A stretch of 64,000 nt of DNA from Liolophura sinensis. Taxonomy: Eukaryota > Mollusca > Polyplacophora > Chitonida > Chitonidae. Both the position numbers and the translations under genes were made by a program. Below, one piece after another: positions 1 to 12,429 of this stretch. Numbering within the stretch: the stretch's first letter is position 1; each line of letters begins with the position of its first letter. Location: NCBI RefSeq assembly GCF_032854445.1, contig NC_088300.1, positions 34,763,608 through 34,827,607 of the forward strand. Direction: 5' to 3'. The notes under the pieces are model-generated. The model searched no databases and was not told the origin of the DNA. It saw only the letters and a list, made by a program, of their open reading frames with translations.

Positions 1-317
1 ATCGGTCCACACGGCCATGGGAAATAATCTTCCAACAGGATTATACAAAAAGCTAATTTGTGACGTTTTTCGGTAAGCGGAATATAAACTTCCTAATTTA
101 ATTAATACTCAGGGGCTGGGATTTGGCCAGATTTCAATATCGTTAAAAGCATAGCCAAAAATCAATGATGGAAATTCAACGAAATGCTCTTTTCGAGTCA
201 TGCACAAGAAAGGTAAATTGAAATTAAAAAAAAATGGCTGATGTATTATTGTTTAACGTAGTTAACACAAATGTAACTCCATAATGAAGGTAAGAATTGC
301 AATATAAGCTTAACTGA

Positions 318-537
318 TTGATTTATTTGATTTGTGTTTTACGCCGTACTCAAGAATATGGTGGAAGTAAACCGGGTAGATCCCAGGGGAACCCACGACC
401 ACCCGCAGGCTGCTGGCAGACCTTCCCACGTACAGCCGGAGAGGAAGCCAGCTGAACTCACAGCGACCCCATTGGTGAGAGGCTCCTGGGTCATTACGCT
501 GCGTTACCGCGCTAACCAACAAGGCCACGGAGCCCCC
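318..537 (-). mobile_element. tRNA-headed SINE (family 1), minus orientation
   Basis: The tail (TTTATTTGATT, then GTGTTTTACGCCGTACTCAAGAATA) is at the left and the tRNA-like head (AGCGCGGTAACG in reverse) at the right. It is followed by a G/C homopolymer run at ~532-560 (poly-C on the plus strand). It is absent from the equivalent places in copies B (near 6,225) and C (near 11,860), so it inserted after the large duplication. Confidence 0.8.
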
Positions 538-565
538 CCCCCCCCCCCCACCCCCCCCTCCCTCC
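532..565 (+). repeat. Poly-C low-complexity tract
   Basis: A run of about 25 C interrupted by single A and T residues lies directly beside the SINE head. Open frames through it, such as the glycine-rich one on the minus strand, are artefacts. Confidence 0.9.
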
Positions 566-1162
566 AAACGATTTAAATTGGTTCAGAAAACAGTTAGGAA
601 CACATGGAAGAGCAACACACTGAATGCCTGAATGACCATTCAAAAGAAAGTTATTCAAGATATGGCATATGTAAGCTCACAGTAATAGCGTAATGTCTCA
701 TGTGTTTCATTCAAGCAATGGTTCCATCTTTGTGAACACAAAATAATTTCGCCAGATGATAGCAATAATTCAGGGTTTCTTCCGCAACTCAGTACCCCAA
801 GCTGTTGTGGGAACTAATGACCTAAGTACTCTTCTGTATGGAAGCTTATAATTGTTCAAAGGTTTAAATACTGCGCCGTGTTAACATTATCCATTACAAA
901 GTTTGACCCATGCAGACAACTTTGTCATACACGCATTATTGTTTTGAAGTATCCAATAGTCTGCATACTGCAAACATTAAGTCAACTACCCCAAACTACA
1001 TGTACATGTAGATATGTTTACTGAGAACTTCGGGCTTACTATGATGAACATGTAGTGTCAACTGATTCACTCTTTTGTTTCCGCGTATTCTTGCGCCGCG
1101 TACAGGTGGGGTATACCTGATATTGACAGATCACTCCTCTCGAACTATTTGTCTTTTCCAGT

Positions 1163-1345
1163 ATATAACCGAGTGAATGAACGTCGGTCATCAAAGCGAT
1201 CCATCTCACTTTGATGGGGCTATTCCGGCGGAACCAGGTGAAGTGTCAATAATAGAAGTTGAAGGGACGCCATGCGCTAAAGTCAGATTGTGGGTCCCAA
1301 AGGATGCAGTTAATGGAAAAGTGAAAGAGGGTCATGGTTAATGAA
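1163..1345 (+). other. Conserved open segment in copy A (possible dead exon)
   Basis: The segment reads SHFDGAIPAEPGEV, then EVEGTPCAKVRLW. The same frame stays open in copies B (6,619-6,804) and C (12,430-12,627) despite substitutions. In copy A a pyrimidine tract ending in CCAG precedes it, but a frame break follows that site, so it cannot be spliced simply. I do not recognise the family. It may be the remnant of an exon carried by the duplicated unit, or chance. Confidence 0.25.
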
Positions 1346-3244
1346 ACAATCACGTAATAAAACATTGTACGAGGAAAAGGGTAGGTACAGCTTTATGTGC
1401 TTCTTTCTGAAGCCCAAATACGACTTATCGTCCTTCAGACGACCCGCCATTGCATTGGACCTGTGATTAGGCTGAGTTGGGGGACTCTGCCATACGTTAT
1501 GTGTGTATATTATTGATGACTTATGGGTAACCGGCCAAGAGAAGGCTGTTGGATAAAGATAGATCTGAAATCCAAACTGACACGACCGATCATGCATACG
1601 GTCTTAATGGTAAAGAAAATCAATAGTAACACCTATGCCTGAATCGAAAATATTTCGGCAGAAAGCAAGAAAGATCACAAACAAACGAATATTACAAACG
1701 TGATTTTTGTCATTGGGCAGTTTTGGGGGTAACTCTTGTATTAGTGGATTGTCACCCACTGACCTGAACTCTCTAATGCCTTAGGTAATCAAATAGGTTG
1801 GGTCCAGACATTCAAAACAGGATTACAGCTGACTCAGGGTGCTGTCTGGAACGTTGAAAACTCAGGCAGTTGACTGGTCAAAAACATGACATTGAAAATA
1901 TGTGCAGTTTTGATTTGTCCTGAGCCGACTCGATGGATGTACATTACAAGAGAGCAATGGCCGACATTAATGAGGTCACGCAGTCATGTACACCTATAAA
2001 TGTGTACCAAAAGCTGGCTCTCTGCGGATCTCGTTTACCAAGATTGATGATATATTAACAGATGTCCATTATCTAAAATTATGCAACTTCCCTATAGCTA
2101 GTCTCCACAGCACCGTACACCTTTCTTCCATCTCTATTACATTATGTGACATATCAGAGCAAAAGTTTGAGAAGTGTGATGTATTGCGCAGCAAGCGTTT
2201 GATAAATGTGACGTACGGCACAGCAAACGATTGAGAAATGGCAGACGCATGGTGGGGAAAATGTTCCAATCGCTGCTGTGTTGAAAATTACGACAACAGA
2301 GAGTTTGTAAAAGGACAACGATGTCTTTGCTAGTAACTGTTCTAGAGTTACTTGGGAAATGTAAAAACAGTCAATGGATTTTAACTACATGGCAACGATG
2401 TGTTGCGACATAGTAGTTTTTATATACGGAGTTTCGGTTTCAACGTGGGGCCAGTTAGTGTAGGGACCGTTTGCAGTAGATTTCCCATGATTCAGTTTCA
2501 CAATTTCCACCCAAGAGGTTGGCATATTTCTCCACCAGGTGGCGCGAGCTACTACACAGATGAGGTAACAACGTAATGCGCCTGGAGGCCAACTATAGGT
2601 AAGTCACATACTTCTAGGTAATGGACTCCTGATATTATTTATGAACGTACTTGACGCCTGTTTGCCAATGTAATAAAGCATAACCATGTCAAAATAAACA
2701 TATGTTTCTGAGGAAACCGCCCGTGATGAATGACGAGATTAGCACTCACACGACCTTCATGACCCATTCACACACCAACATCTCCCATTCTCCAAGCTAA
2801 CATAGGGATAGGGCCAACTGTCCATCCTTCGTAAACTGGAAAATGTGGTAGAAGATTTCACGCTGTTTCGCGTTGTGAGTATAGTCCTATAGACATCTCT
2901 GGGCACAGCTTACAAACAAGTCAGCACCGAAGTTGACCTTGTTTGTAGATGCAATCTGTCTCATCTCTCGTCTTTCGGACTAGCAACACGTGTAGTCAAT
3001 ATGGTCGCCTTCCTCGAAGCATAATATACAGGATATAGAAATTTTACAGCGTAATTATCCCCCCCTCTCCCCAATAAACCTGCTAACGAGGTTGGGCCAT
3101 AGTGCCTTGCTTCTGTATACGGCAATGGAATTGGTATTCAGCCTCAGGTATATACAAGTAGGTTTATATATACCATGGCTATTAGAACGTACAAAAGCAA
3201 ACATTGACCATAAGTCCAGTGTCACTTTTGTCAATACATGTTGG

Positions 3245-3480
3245 GAATGAGTGGAATGCACTATTCAGTGGCTTCAGTGTGTAATAGAATTCCCTATTCA
3301 GTTGCTTCATTGTGTCCGGTGGAATTCCCTGTTCAGAGGCTTCAATGTGTTGTAGAATTCCCTTTTCAGTGGCTTCTTTGTGCGGTACTAATCCAATTTC
3401 AGTGGCTTCTAAGTGCAGTAGAATCCCCTATTTAGTAGGTTCAATGTGCGGTAAGTTCCCCGTTTCAGTGGCGTTGACGT
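3245..3480. repeat. 31-bp minisatellite in copy A
   Basis: About seven degenerate units of roughly 31 bp have a core resembling TTCAGTGGCTTCATTGTGCG followed by GTAGAATTCCC. The same family lies at the matching place in copy B (8,640-9,000), with more units there. Frames across it are repeat artefacts. Confidence 0.8.
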
Positions 3481-4884
3481 CGTCCTTGAGACTTGCAGTT
3501 TTACTCAATGAATGTAATAGAAATCTAAGGGCATTAGATTATCAGTTCTCAGCGCAGATGGCGTCTCTCAGTGCCGGTGAGGTCTAACAAGTTCACGCTG
3601 CCTCGGATGCGACCTTACCTGAGGAGATATATCGTATACTAGGTAATTACCGTCCAGTTTTTTCTTCTGGCCATAAATCTGACCTCCGTGCTATAAATGA
3701 GATATTCTTGACTGAGGCTTAAACCCACTTAACATTATCCACTGGACAAATGGTCTTTTTTTGGACAGATTTTTTCCTAGTAACTTGCGCATTACAAACT
3801 AGTAACAGTAACTACAAAATTATGTGGTGTGCATAGTATACATAGACGTCATGTTGATGATCCATAGAAGGCTCATTTTCGTGACAGTTTTCGTCCATTG
3901 TCTTTTGGACATGCCTTACTAAATACAGGCCATGTTGAAATTTTCAACGTACATTAGCTGATATACTCACCCGAACACCACGTTTGTTGATGCACCGCTA
4001 TCATGACTGTCGTCAAGAATGTGGTACGAAAAGGTGCAAAGATGCGAATTATGTTTATAATTAATGTGATCTATCACGCTTTGATTTAAAACGTCTTAAT
4101 TTACATAATTGTCACTCATTTTTTTTCTATCAGCGAATAATGGAATTCACTGGTCACGTGACTTCAAACTGGGCAATATCCCATCCAGTGGACTTCATAA
4201 AAACTGTGTATAGTAAACTTCCGAAATTATTGATTTCTCTGATGAAAATCAGAGAATTTATACAGCCTGTTAAGTTTCATTTCCTCTAAATGCCCCATTG
4301 TCTCTCCTTAATTTATTTTACGTCAGGTTTATTGAAATTGATTACAAGACAGCGTTGACAATTTGATCAAGAAACGCTGTAACTACAACCGATTTCCCTC
4401 ATGGATTCCTTCTATATTTTATAGCTTCCTGATAAGGCAGATTGTATTTTCGCCGGCAATCTAACAGCTTGTCGAGATTTACGACGGTAGCGGTGTTGTT
4501 AAACCATCTCCCTTCACGAAGTTATCGCTTATATTTCATGAATATTCAAAGCCATTCCAAGGACATTAAATACATAAATTCATCATACGCCAATAAAAAT
4601 GTAGGAAACTTAAATGGCGCCAAGCGTTCTCCTTTCAGAAGATAACGGAAGTTGGGGTGCAACTGGTTACTCGTGAACGTCCATGTCATCCCAATTGCAT
4701 AATCCCACGTCTGCCTTGTCCGCGTTAAAACCACATTTGTCAACACCAAACTCCTGTCGTTTGCGCTACTATCTTTCGTTTTATCACATATTTGCTTCTT
4801 TTCTAACAGCATCTCCATTTCGTCTCAGTTTGTCACCTAGATCAATAGCATCTTTATCTCTGTCGAAGAATGATGATCTTTCAG

Positions 4885-4990
4885 AAGCCTGTGGATGATC
4901 GTGGCTTTCCTCCGAGCTCTGTCCGGTTTCAACTTTCCATAATGCTCATCGGCGCCGCTTAAGTGAAATATTCTTGAGATCGCGCAAATA
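4885..4990 (+). mobile_element. Family 1 SINE fragment in copy A
   Basis: The segment contains TGTGGATGATCGTGGCTTTCC, then the near-diagnostic AAGTGAAATATTCTTGAG. It is the 3' half of the element without the A-rich tail. The corresponding part of copy B (10,600-10,690) lacks it. Confidence 0.65.
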
Positions 4991-6618
4991 CCCATTACAC
5001 CTTAACTACATACCTATTGAAAATATAAGCCTATTGTATCCGTTCACCTTCTGTCCAGCATCCTGTGCAACTTACAATGTAGAGAGAAAGGGGCCATATA
5101 ATAAAAACATGCTCTTGACTTGAACGTGTTTCGTCACTGACACGAGGCCACAGTGCTTGTTAAGACGAAACCCCAATTCACTCGCTCTGACAGCATATAT
5201 AACCATCATTCGTTGTTATAAATTTTCTACCCTTATACCATACAATCTCTACAGAAGCATTATAGCCAATTTATATCACTGACTAGCGTCAACATTTAGC
5301 ATTCGATGTCATGGAACGTATTAAATATTTATAACAGAATGCACTGATCCGGCTGTATATCGTAACGCTTTGACACTTCGTCATTCATTGTGCCGAAAAT
5401 GTACATTTATATTATTAAATGTAGTTCATTTGTGTTATTTGGTGAGTCTGTAATGTTTCTGGGTTAATGATAATGGACCTTATAATCAGACATGCAACTC
5501 CGTGTAAACTGGGAGATTGCAGCGAATTCTAAGTTGTCGTAAGATCAAATTATTTAATTAATCAATGTCAATAAATCAATCCTGATGTCCTCTTGAAGCT
5601 AAGCTCTTCAGCTCGTGGAGGACAATATGCGACAATCCGTTGGTTAGAACTAGAACAAATAGTGCGCCCTTATCCACACATGGTTAGAATTCCAAGCCAA
5701 ATTACCACAGCAGCCTGTTGGTGCCATGGAGGTGTAGTATCACATTTTCGATTCCTCAACAGAAACGATTTTGTTATAGACAGTGGCGATGTAAAGCAAC
5801 GGATATCTTTTTCTAGCCAGTCAGGAATCAGTAATGTGACGGCTCACAACTACACGGACATCAATCCAATCAGCCATAAGAAGTGAAAATGCTGCAAAAG
5901 GCTTATACAAAAAGTTATTTAAGACGGTTTATGGTAAACGGGTTATGAACTCCCTACTGTGATTAAAACTCAGGGACAATGACTTGGCCAGATTTTCATG
6001 TCGTTAAAAATAAAGCCGAAAATCAATGGGATTTCAATGTGATTTTTTTCGTGCCTGGAACAGGGCATTCAATAAGTTTAAATCAAAATAAAACTTGCGT
6101 TTGAAACAAACAAATTTTGAAAAGAAAAGCACAAAAGACGGTTTATGTATTATTGTCTAACTCAGTTGAAACAAAAATATCTCGTCCTTAATAAAGGTAA
6201 GAATTGCTATATAATCTCGACTAATTCATTAATTGGTTCATAAAACAGCTAGGAACAAACGGAAGTTAAGAGTAGTACGTTAAATACTTGCAAGCTTGTA
6301 CACATGCTCTTGTGGTAACCCATGCTGTCAGTACAACACTGTGTGCGAGTTTCTAGATGCTTACACGCGCAAATACTGCATTGTGTTAAGATTATCCTCT
6401 GAAGTTTCTGGTCAAAACACACTTTATCATGGAGTAGTGCCGTGATAAATATTTAGACAGTTCGCATTCTGCAAAACTTAAATCATCTACTCAGAATCGC
6501 ATGCATATATGTTTGCTAAGGTCTCCAGGCTTACCATTATTAACATGTAAGGTCAAATAATTCCACTGACATGTTTGCATAAATAGTTGAGCTGCGTACA
6601 GGTAGGGTACACCTGATA

Positions 6619-6801
6619 TTGACGGATCACTCCTCTCGAACTATTTTTCATCTTCGGGATAAAGCCGTGTTATCCAACGTCGGCCATCAAAGCGATCCAT
6701 CTCACTTTGATGGGGCTATTCGAACGGAACCAGGTGAAGTGCCAATAATAGAAATTGAAGGGACTCCATTGAAGGGACTAAAGTCAGATTGTGGATGCAG
6801 T
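6619..6801 (+). other. Conserved open segment in copy B (possible dead exon)
   Basis: This is the copy B counterpart of 1,163-1,345. It reads VGHQSDPSHFDGAIRTEPGE, then a shifted end after EGTP. The 3' half is disrupted by a small duplication of TGAAGGGACT, so it is decayed relative to the other copies. Confidence 0.2.
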
Positions 6802-8279
6802 TAATGGAAAAGTGAAAGATCGCCATGGTTAATGTAACAATCACGTAATAAAGCATTGTACGAGGAAACGGTAAGGGGTAGCCTTATGGGCTCCTTTCTG
6901 AAGTCCAGACTACGGCTTATCGTCCTTCAAACAGCCCGTCGGCTTGTATCGGACTGTGATTAGGCTGAGTTTGGTGACTCTGCCATAAGTTATGTGTGTA
7001 TGTTATTGATGACTTAGGGGTAACCTACCAAAAAAGCGCTGTTGGATAAAGATAGTTGTGAAATCCCAACTGACACGACGGATCATGCATACGATCTTAA
7101 AGGTAAAGAGAACATTACTACCACCTGTGCCTGAATCGAAAATATTCTCGCAGAAAGCAAGGATGGTGTTTTACAATAGCAAACAAACGACTATCATACT
7201 ATTTGTCTTGGGTAGCTTTGGGAGTAGCCCTTGTGGTGGTGGATTATTGCCCAATGGCCTGAGCTCTCTAGACAATCAAATAGGTTGGGTCGAGTTACTC
7301 AAATCAGGAAACAGCTGACTCGGGGTGTCGTCTAAAAGGTTGAAAGAAATATGGGGGGGGGGGGTATTTATCCTGAGTCCATTCAATGGATGTACATTAC
7401 ATGAGAGCAATGGCCGATATCGATGAGAAGGTCACGCTCTCAACTGATGTTACCAAAAACTGGCCCCCTGGGGATCTATTTTACCAGGATCACTTGATTA
7501 TGTATTATTTATGAGATAATTAGACGCCTGGTTCCCAATATAATTAAGCGTAACCAGGTCAAAATAAACATATGTTTCTGAGAGAAACGTCCGTGATGAA
7601 ATGACTCTCGCGATCTTTCCCACGAGATTAGCACTCGGGCAGGCCACAGTCTCATCCATTCTGGGCATGGGCGTATACCCCCACCCAACCCCACCCACGC
7701 ACACACTTACCACTTATTGATACTGGCACAGGGCTAATTGTCCATCCTCGCTAAACTGGAAAATGTGGTACAATCTTTCACATTTGGTGTTGTGATTATA
7801 ATCTTATGGACAGTTCCCGGCACAAGCCACAAAAACGTCACCACCGACGTTTGACACTATTTTTAGACGCAATCTGACTCATTGCTCGCATTTCGAGACT
7901 AACGCACTGTGCTTTTGTCAATATGCTCGCCCACCTTGAAGTACGGTAGGGTAAAAATACGTGTTTACTGCGCCGTTATTCACCTTTCTGGAGACTACCA
8001 AGTTGACAAAATGCTATGACTTCACTTCCAGCAACCACAGCTCAAAACAGTGGTGGCTATGCTAGTTTGATCTTTCTTATGGTGTAGAGAAAAATGCAAA
8101 CTATATATGGTAGTCTGACTTGCGAAATTTAGAGAATATACATAGTTTGAGGTTAAAATTGAGAATTTCACTACATAAATAGTAGGAAAAACCAATGAGC
8201 TTATGTAACCTATAGTGTCTTACATCTATATACGGCATTGAAGCTGCAGTACATGTAGGCACAATTGTATATGTAACAG

Positions 8280-8526
8280 ACGAGGGGCCTCCGTGGCTTA
8301 GTTGGTTAGCGCGCTAGCGCAGCGTGATGACCCAGGAGTCTCTCACCAGTGCCGTCGTTGTGAGTTCGTCCAGCTCATGCTGGCTTCCTCTCGGCCGTAC
8401 GTGGAAAGGTCTGTCAGCAACCTGCGGATGGCCGTGGGTTTCCACCCACCATAATGCTGGCCGCCGTCGTATAAGTGAAATATTCTTGGGTACAGCGTAA
8501 AACACCAATCAAATAAATAAATAAAA
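8280..8526 (+). mobile_element. Full-length family 1 SINE with target site duplication
   Basis: The element begins with a tRNA-like head containing an A-box-like GTGGCTTAGTTGGTTAGCG and a B-box-like TGTGAGTTCGTCC. A body follows (CCACCATAATGCTGGCCGCC, AAGTGAAATATTCTTG) and an (AAAT)n tail. ATATGTAACAG flanks both ends (8,269-8,279 and 8,527-8,537), a perfect 11-bp target site duplication typical of LINE-mobilised insertion. It is the best reference copy in the window. Confidence 0.93.
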
Positions 8527-8639
8527 ATATGTAACAGTACACACTCCATGGCAAATAGAACGTACTGAAGGACGCATATTGGCCATTTCTCATTTTATGC
8601 CTTTTTTTAAAAAAAAACATGTTGTGAGCGGTACACCGT

Positions 8640-9000
8640 TTAGTGAGCTTCAGTGTGCAGTAGATCCCATTGTTCACTAACTTCAGTGTACGATAGAAAC
8701 CCCACGGCGGTGGAATCCCTTACTGATGGGTTCGGTGTGCTGTACAATCTCTCATTTAGTGACTTTTGTGTGCAGTGGAATCCCATATTCAGTGGTTTCA
8801 CTGTGCGGTAGAATCCCATATTCAGTGGTTTCACTGTGCGGTAGAATCTCATGTTCATTGGCTTCAGTGGCTCCATTGTGTGGTAGAATACCCTATCCAG
8901 TGGCTTCATTGTGTGGTAGAATTCCCATTTCAGTGGCTTCATTGTGCGGTAGAAACCCCATTTCAGCGGATTCTCTGTGCGGTGCAATCACCTCTTCCCT
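8640..9000. repeat. 31-bp minisatellite in copy B
   Basis: About eleven units of ~31 bp have the core TTCAGTGGTTTCACTGTGCG and GTAGAATCCC; two adjacent units near 8,790-8,850 are almost identical. Both strands stay open over 260-340 bp because a 31-bp period rotates the frame without hitting stops. I read this as repeat structure, not a protein. Confidence 0.85.
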
Positions 9001-9493
9001 TGTCCTGTTCACGGAAGGTTACCTCATACTAAAGCAACTGAACTGCGTCAGACAGCGTTTGTCTTCCACCAATATTGCGTGCAAGTATTTATGTCATATG
9101 TTTGATTTTGTCAGTGGTTTACCCCGGGCACTCCGATATTCGTCAACAATGAAACTGATTGCCATCGTTTAAGCCTTGATTGTGTCGTTTACAACATGCA
9201 ATTTTACTCAGTGCATTTATTAGAAATTTTAAGGCACTAGCTTGTCAGCCCTCAGCGCAGAATCCAGTGCACGCTGACTCGGCTACGACCTTACATCAGG
9301 AAATATATCGTATACTAGGTAACTACCGTGCGGTTATTTCCTCCACCCATAGGTCTGACCTCCGTGCTATAAATGCGGTACTCTTGATTGAGGCTTAAAC
9401 GTACTTAACATTCTTCACCTCGGTATAGTCTCTTTATCATCGCAGATTTTTCGACAGATTTTTTTCGAGTGAGTATAATTCCTAGTAACTTTT

Positions 9494-9605
9494 GCACTGT
9501 ACTGCAACTTTTGCACACTACTGCAACTCTTGCACGTTACTACAACTTTTGTACATTACTGCAGCTTTTGCACATTATTACAACTTTTGCACATTACTAC
9601 AAAGG
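9494..9605 (+). repeat. 18-19-bp tandem repeat
   Basis: About six units follow the pattern ACTACAACTTTTGCACATT. They are present in copy B but not at the equivalent site of copy A (near 3,785), so this is an expansion after duplication. Confidence 0.85.
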
Positions 9606-12130
9606 GAGTTACGGAAATAGGTGATCTGAATAGTGTATATCGGCATCATGTTGAACCTACCATTCAAAGCTCATTTTCCCGACAGTTTTCGTCCAATACC
9701 TATTGGACATGCCTTTCTAAATACAGACCATTCTTGGCTGGTGATGTGATCATATGCACCAGGGGACTATTAATCTATAAACACATCGCTTGCAGAAAGT
9801 TTAAATTTTCAACACACATTATCTGGTCTTTTCACACGAACAGCACAGTTTCCATGCACGACTGTCAACCCTGCCATCAAGAATGCGGTACAAAGAGGTG
9901 CAGATATATCAATAATTCTTCCAATGAATGTTGTCCATTACGCTTTAATTGTAAACTTCTTTATTTACATAATTGTCACTTATTTCAGCTATCACGGAAT
10001 AATAAAGTTCACTGGTCACATAATTGATAATGAATTACCAATTGCCCAAACTGTGCAATATCCCGTTCACCTATCAGGGAAATTATGGACTCGAAATTAT
10101 CCAGGCCAGCCAGCAGACCTTATGAAAATTGTCAATAGTACCCTTTCCGAGATTATCTATTTCTCTGATGAAATCAGAGAATTTATACAGCTCGTTAAGT
10201 TTCATTTCCTCTAAATACCTCATTGTCTCTCCTTAATTTACTTTACGCCAGGTACATTGAAATTGATTACAAGACAGCGTTGACAGTTTGATCAAGAAAC
10301 GCTGTTACTACAATCGATTTCCCTCATGGGTTCGTTCTATATTTTATAGCTTCATCGCAAGCCAGATTATATTTTCACCGGCAATCTAACGGCTTGTCGA
10401 GATATACGGCCGAATCGCTGTTGCTAAACCATCTCCCTAAAGTTATCTCTTTATATTTCATGCATATTCAGAGTCATCCCCAGGATATTCAGTACATAAA
10501 TTCATCATACGCCAATAAAAATGTAGGAAACTTAAGTGACGCCAAGCGTTCTCATTTCAGGAGATAACGGAAGCTGGGGAGCAACTGGTTACCTGTTAGC
10601 GTCCATATCATTCCGATTTCATCCGTGTCAGAAGGAACAGATTAATCCGCGCCTACGTTGTTCTTGGTAGAACGCTTACCTAGTGAAAATATAAGCCTAT
10701 TGTATTCCTTCGCCTTCTGTCCAGCATCCTGTGCAAACTTACAATAGAGAGAGAAAGAAGTCATATATTAAAAACATGCTCTTGACTTGAACGTGTTCCG
10801 TCACTGACACGAGGCCACAGTGCTTGTTAAGGCGAAACCCCCATTCACCCGCTCCGAAAGCATATATAACTATCATCCGTTGTTATAAATTCTCTGCGCT
10901 TATACCATACAATCTCTACAGAAGCATTATAGCCAATTTATATCACTGACTAGCGTCAACATTTAGCATTCGATGTCATGGGACGTATTAAATATTTATG
11001 AGAGAATGCACTGATCCGGCTGTATATCGTAACGCTTTCACACTTCGTCATTCATTGTGCCGAAAATGTACATTTATATTATTAAATGTAGTTCATTTGT
11101 GTTATTTGGTGAGTCTGTAGTGTTGCTGGGTGAATGATAATGGACCGTCATAATCAGACATGCAACTCCGTGTAAACTGGGAGATTGCAGCGAATTCTAA
11201 AGTCGTTGTAAGATCAAATTATTCATGCAATGTCATCAAATCAGTCCTGATGTCCTTTGCTTATCTCTTCAGCTTCTGAAGGGCACAAATGTGACAATTC
11301 GGTGATGAGAACAAGAACAAATAGTCCGTGCATGGTTAGAATTCCAAGCCAAATTACCACAGCAGCGTGTTAGTGCCATGGAGGTGTAGTATCACATCTT
11401 CGATTCCTCAACAGAAACGATTTTGTTATAGACAGTGGCGATGTAAAGCAACGGATATCTTTTTCTAGTCAGTCAGGAATCAGTAATGTGACCGCTGACA
11501 ACTACACGGACATCAATTCACACCGCCATGAGAAATAATCCTCGAAAAAGCTGATGCAAAAAGTTATTTATAAGGTTTTATGGTAAGACGGTTATACTCT
11601 GATTAATAATGGGATTTGGCCAGATTTTCATGTCGTTAAAAGTGAAGTCAAAAATTAGTGGGATTTCACTGGAATTCTTTTTCGTGCCTTGGACAGGGCA
11701 TTCAATAAAGTTAAATCAAAATAAAACTTGCGTTTGAAGCAAACAAATTTCGTAAAGAAAAGTACAAGAGATGGTTTATGTATTATTGCCTAACTCAGCT
11801 GACACAAAAACATCTCTTCTAATAAATGTAAGAAAGGGTATTATAACCTCGACTGATTCAATAACTGGTTAAAAAAAACAGTTAGCAACAAACGGAAGTT
11901 CAGAGTAGTACGCTAAATACAGGATAATCTAGATTAGCTGCATTTACATGTATACAGTATATTGACTTATGTGTTCCAGTAAGCAATGGTTTAGTGTTTG
12001 AGAACACAGAATAAGATCGCCTGATCTTGGCAGTAACACAGTATAATTCACACGACCTTGCACAGTACTGTATACAAGATTTTAGATCCTTACACGTGCA
12101 AATACTACGATGTGTTAAAATTATGAGTGA

Positions 12131-12196
12131 GTGCTTGGGGGTTTAACGTCATACTTAATAATTTTTCAGTCATATGACGACCATATTATCCATTGA
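12131..12196 (-). mobile_element. Family 2 SINE tail fragment in copy C
   Basis: GAGTGAGTGCTTGGGGGTTT, AACGTCATACTTAATAATTT and TTCAGTCATATGACGACC form the reverse of the family 2 tail. It interrupts the copy C sequence between ATTAT and a second ATTAT, so it is a clean short insertion with a probable 5-bp direct repeat. Copies A and B are uninterrupted here. Confidence 0.7.
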
Positions 12197-12429
12197 AGGT
12201 TTTGTCCCATGGAGCTGTCTTTGTCATTCATGATTTATGATGTCGTGGTGCCTTAGTTAATATTTAGAATGTCCCATACTGTAAAACTTAAATCATCTAC
12301 TCTCAACTAGATGCATATAGGTTTATTAAGGTCTTCAGGCTTACCATTATTAAAATGTAAAGTCAACTAATTCCACTCTTCGGTTTGCACAAAACGTTGC
12401 ACCGCGTACAGGTGGGGTACTATTTTTCT

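Larger units (their letters stand above)
1..5865. repeat. Large tandem duplication, copy A
   Basis: This block is collinear with 5,866-11,515 at clearly recognisable but diverged similarity. Matching landmarks include the start (gcc-atgggaaataatc, then TTGGCCAGATTT), the block at 1,130-1,345, the 31-bp minisatellite, and the stretch 5,280-5,470, which matches 10,930-11,120 almost base for base. The 5' end is cut by the window edge. Copy A carries a SINE at 318-537 and a SINE fragment at 4,885-4,990 that copy B lacks, so those insertions came after the duplication. No gene with start, splice sites and long frame is supported in it. Confidence 0.85.
5866..11515. repeat. Large tandem duplication, copy B
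   Basis: This is the second, full copy of the ~5.65 kb unit. It is collinear with copy A over its whole length and with the start of copy C. Divergence varies along the unit: 10,900-11,200 is nearly identical to 5,240-5,540, while other parts carry many substitutions and indels. A full-length SINE at 8,280-8,526 with an 11-bp target site duplication is present here and absent from copy A. The minisatellite at 8,640-9,000 and the 18-19-bp array at 9,494-9,605 differ from copy A. No coding gene is supported. Confidence 0.85.

Noticed and set aside
64-2350. A CRISPR array or prokaryotic operon structure anywhere in the window
   Set aside because: The sequence is plainly eukaryotic; the tandem repeats are minisatellites without regular unique spacers.
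8640-9172. Overlapping 88-148-codon frames on both strands with repeated SLCGRIPYSV-like or KPLNMGFYRT-like text
   Set aside because: They are readings of the 31-bp minisatellite; both strands are open only because the repeat lacks stops.
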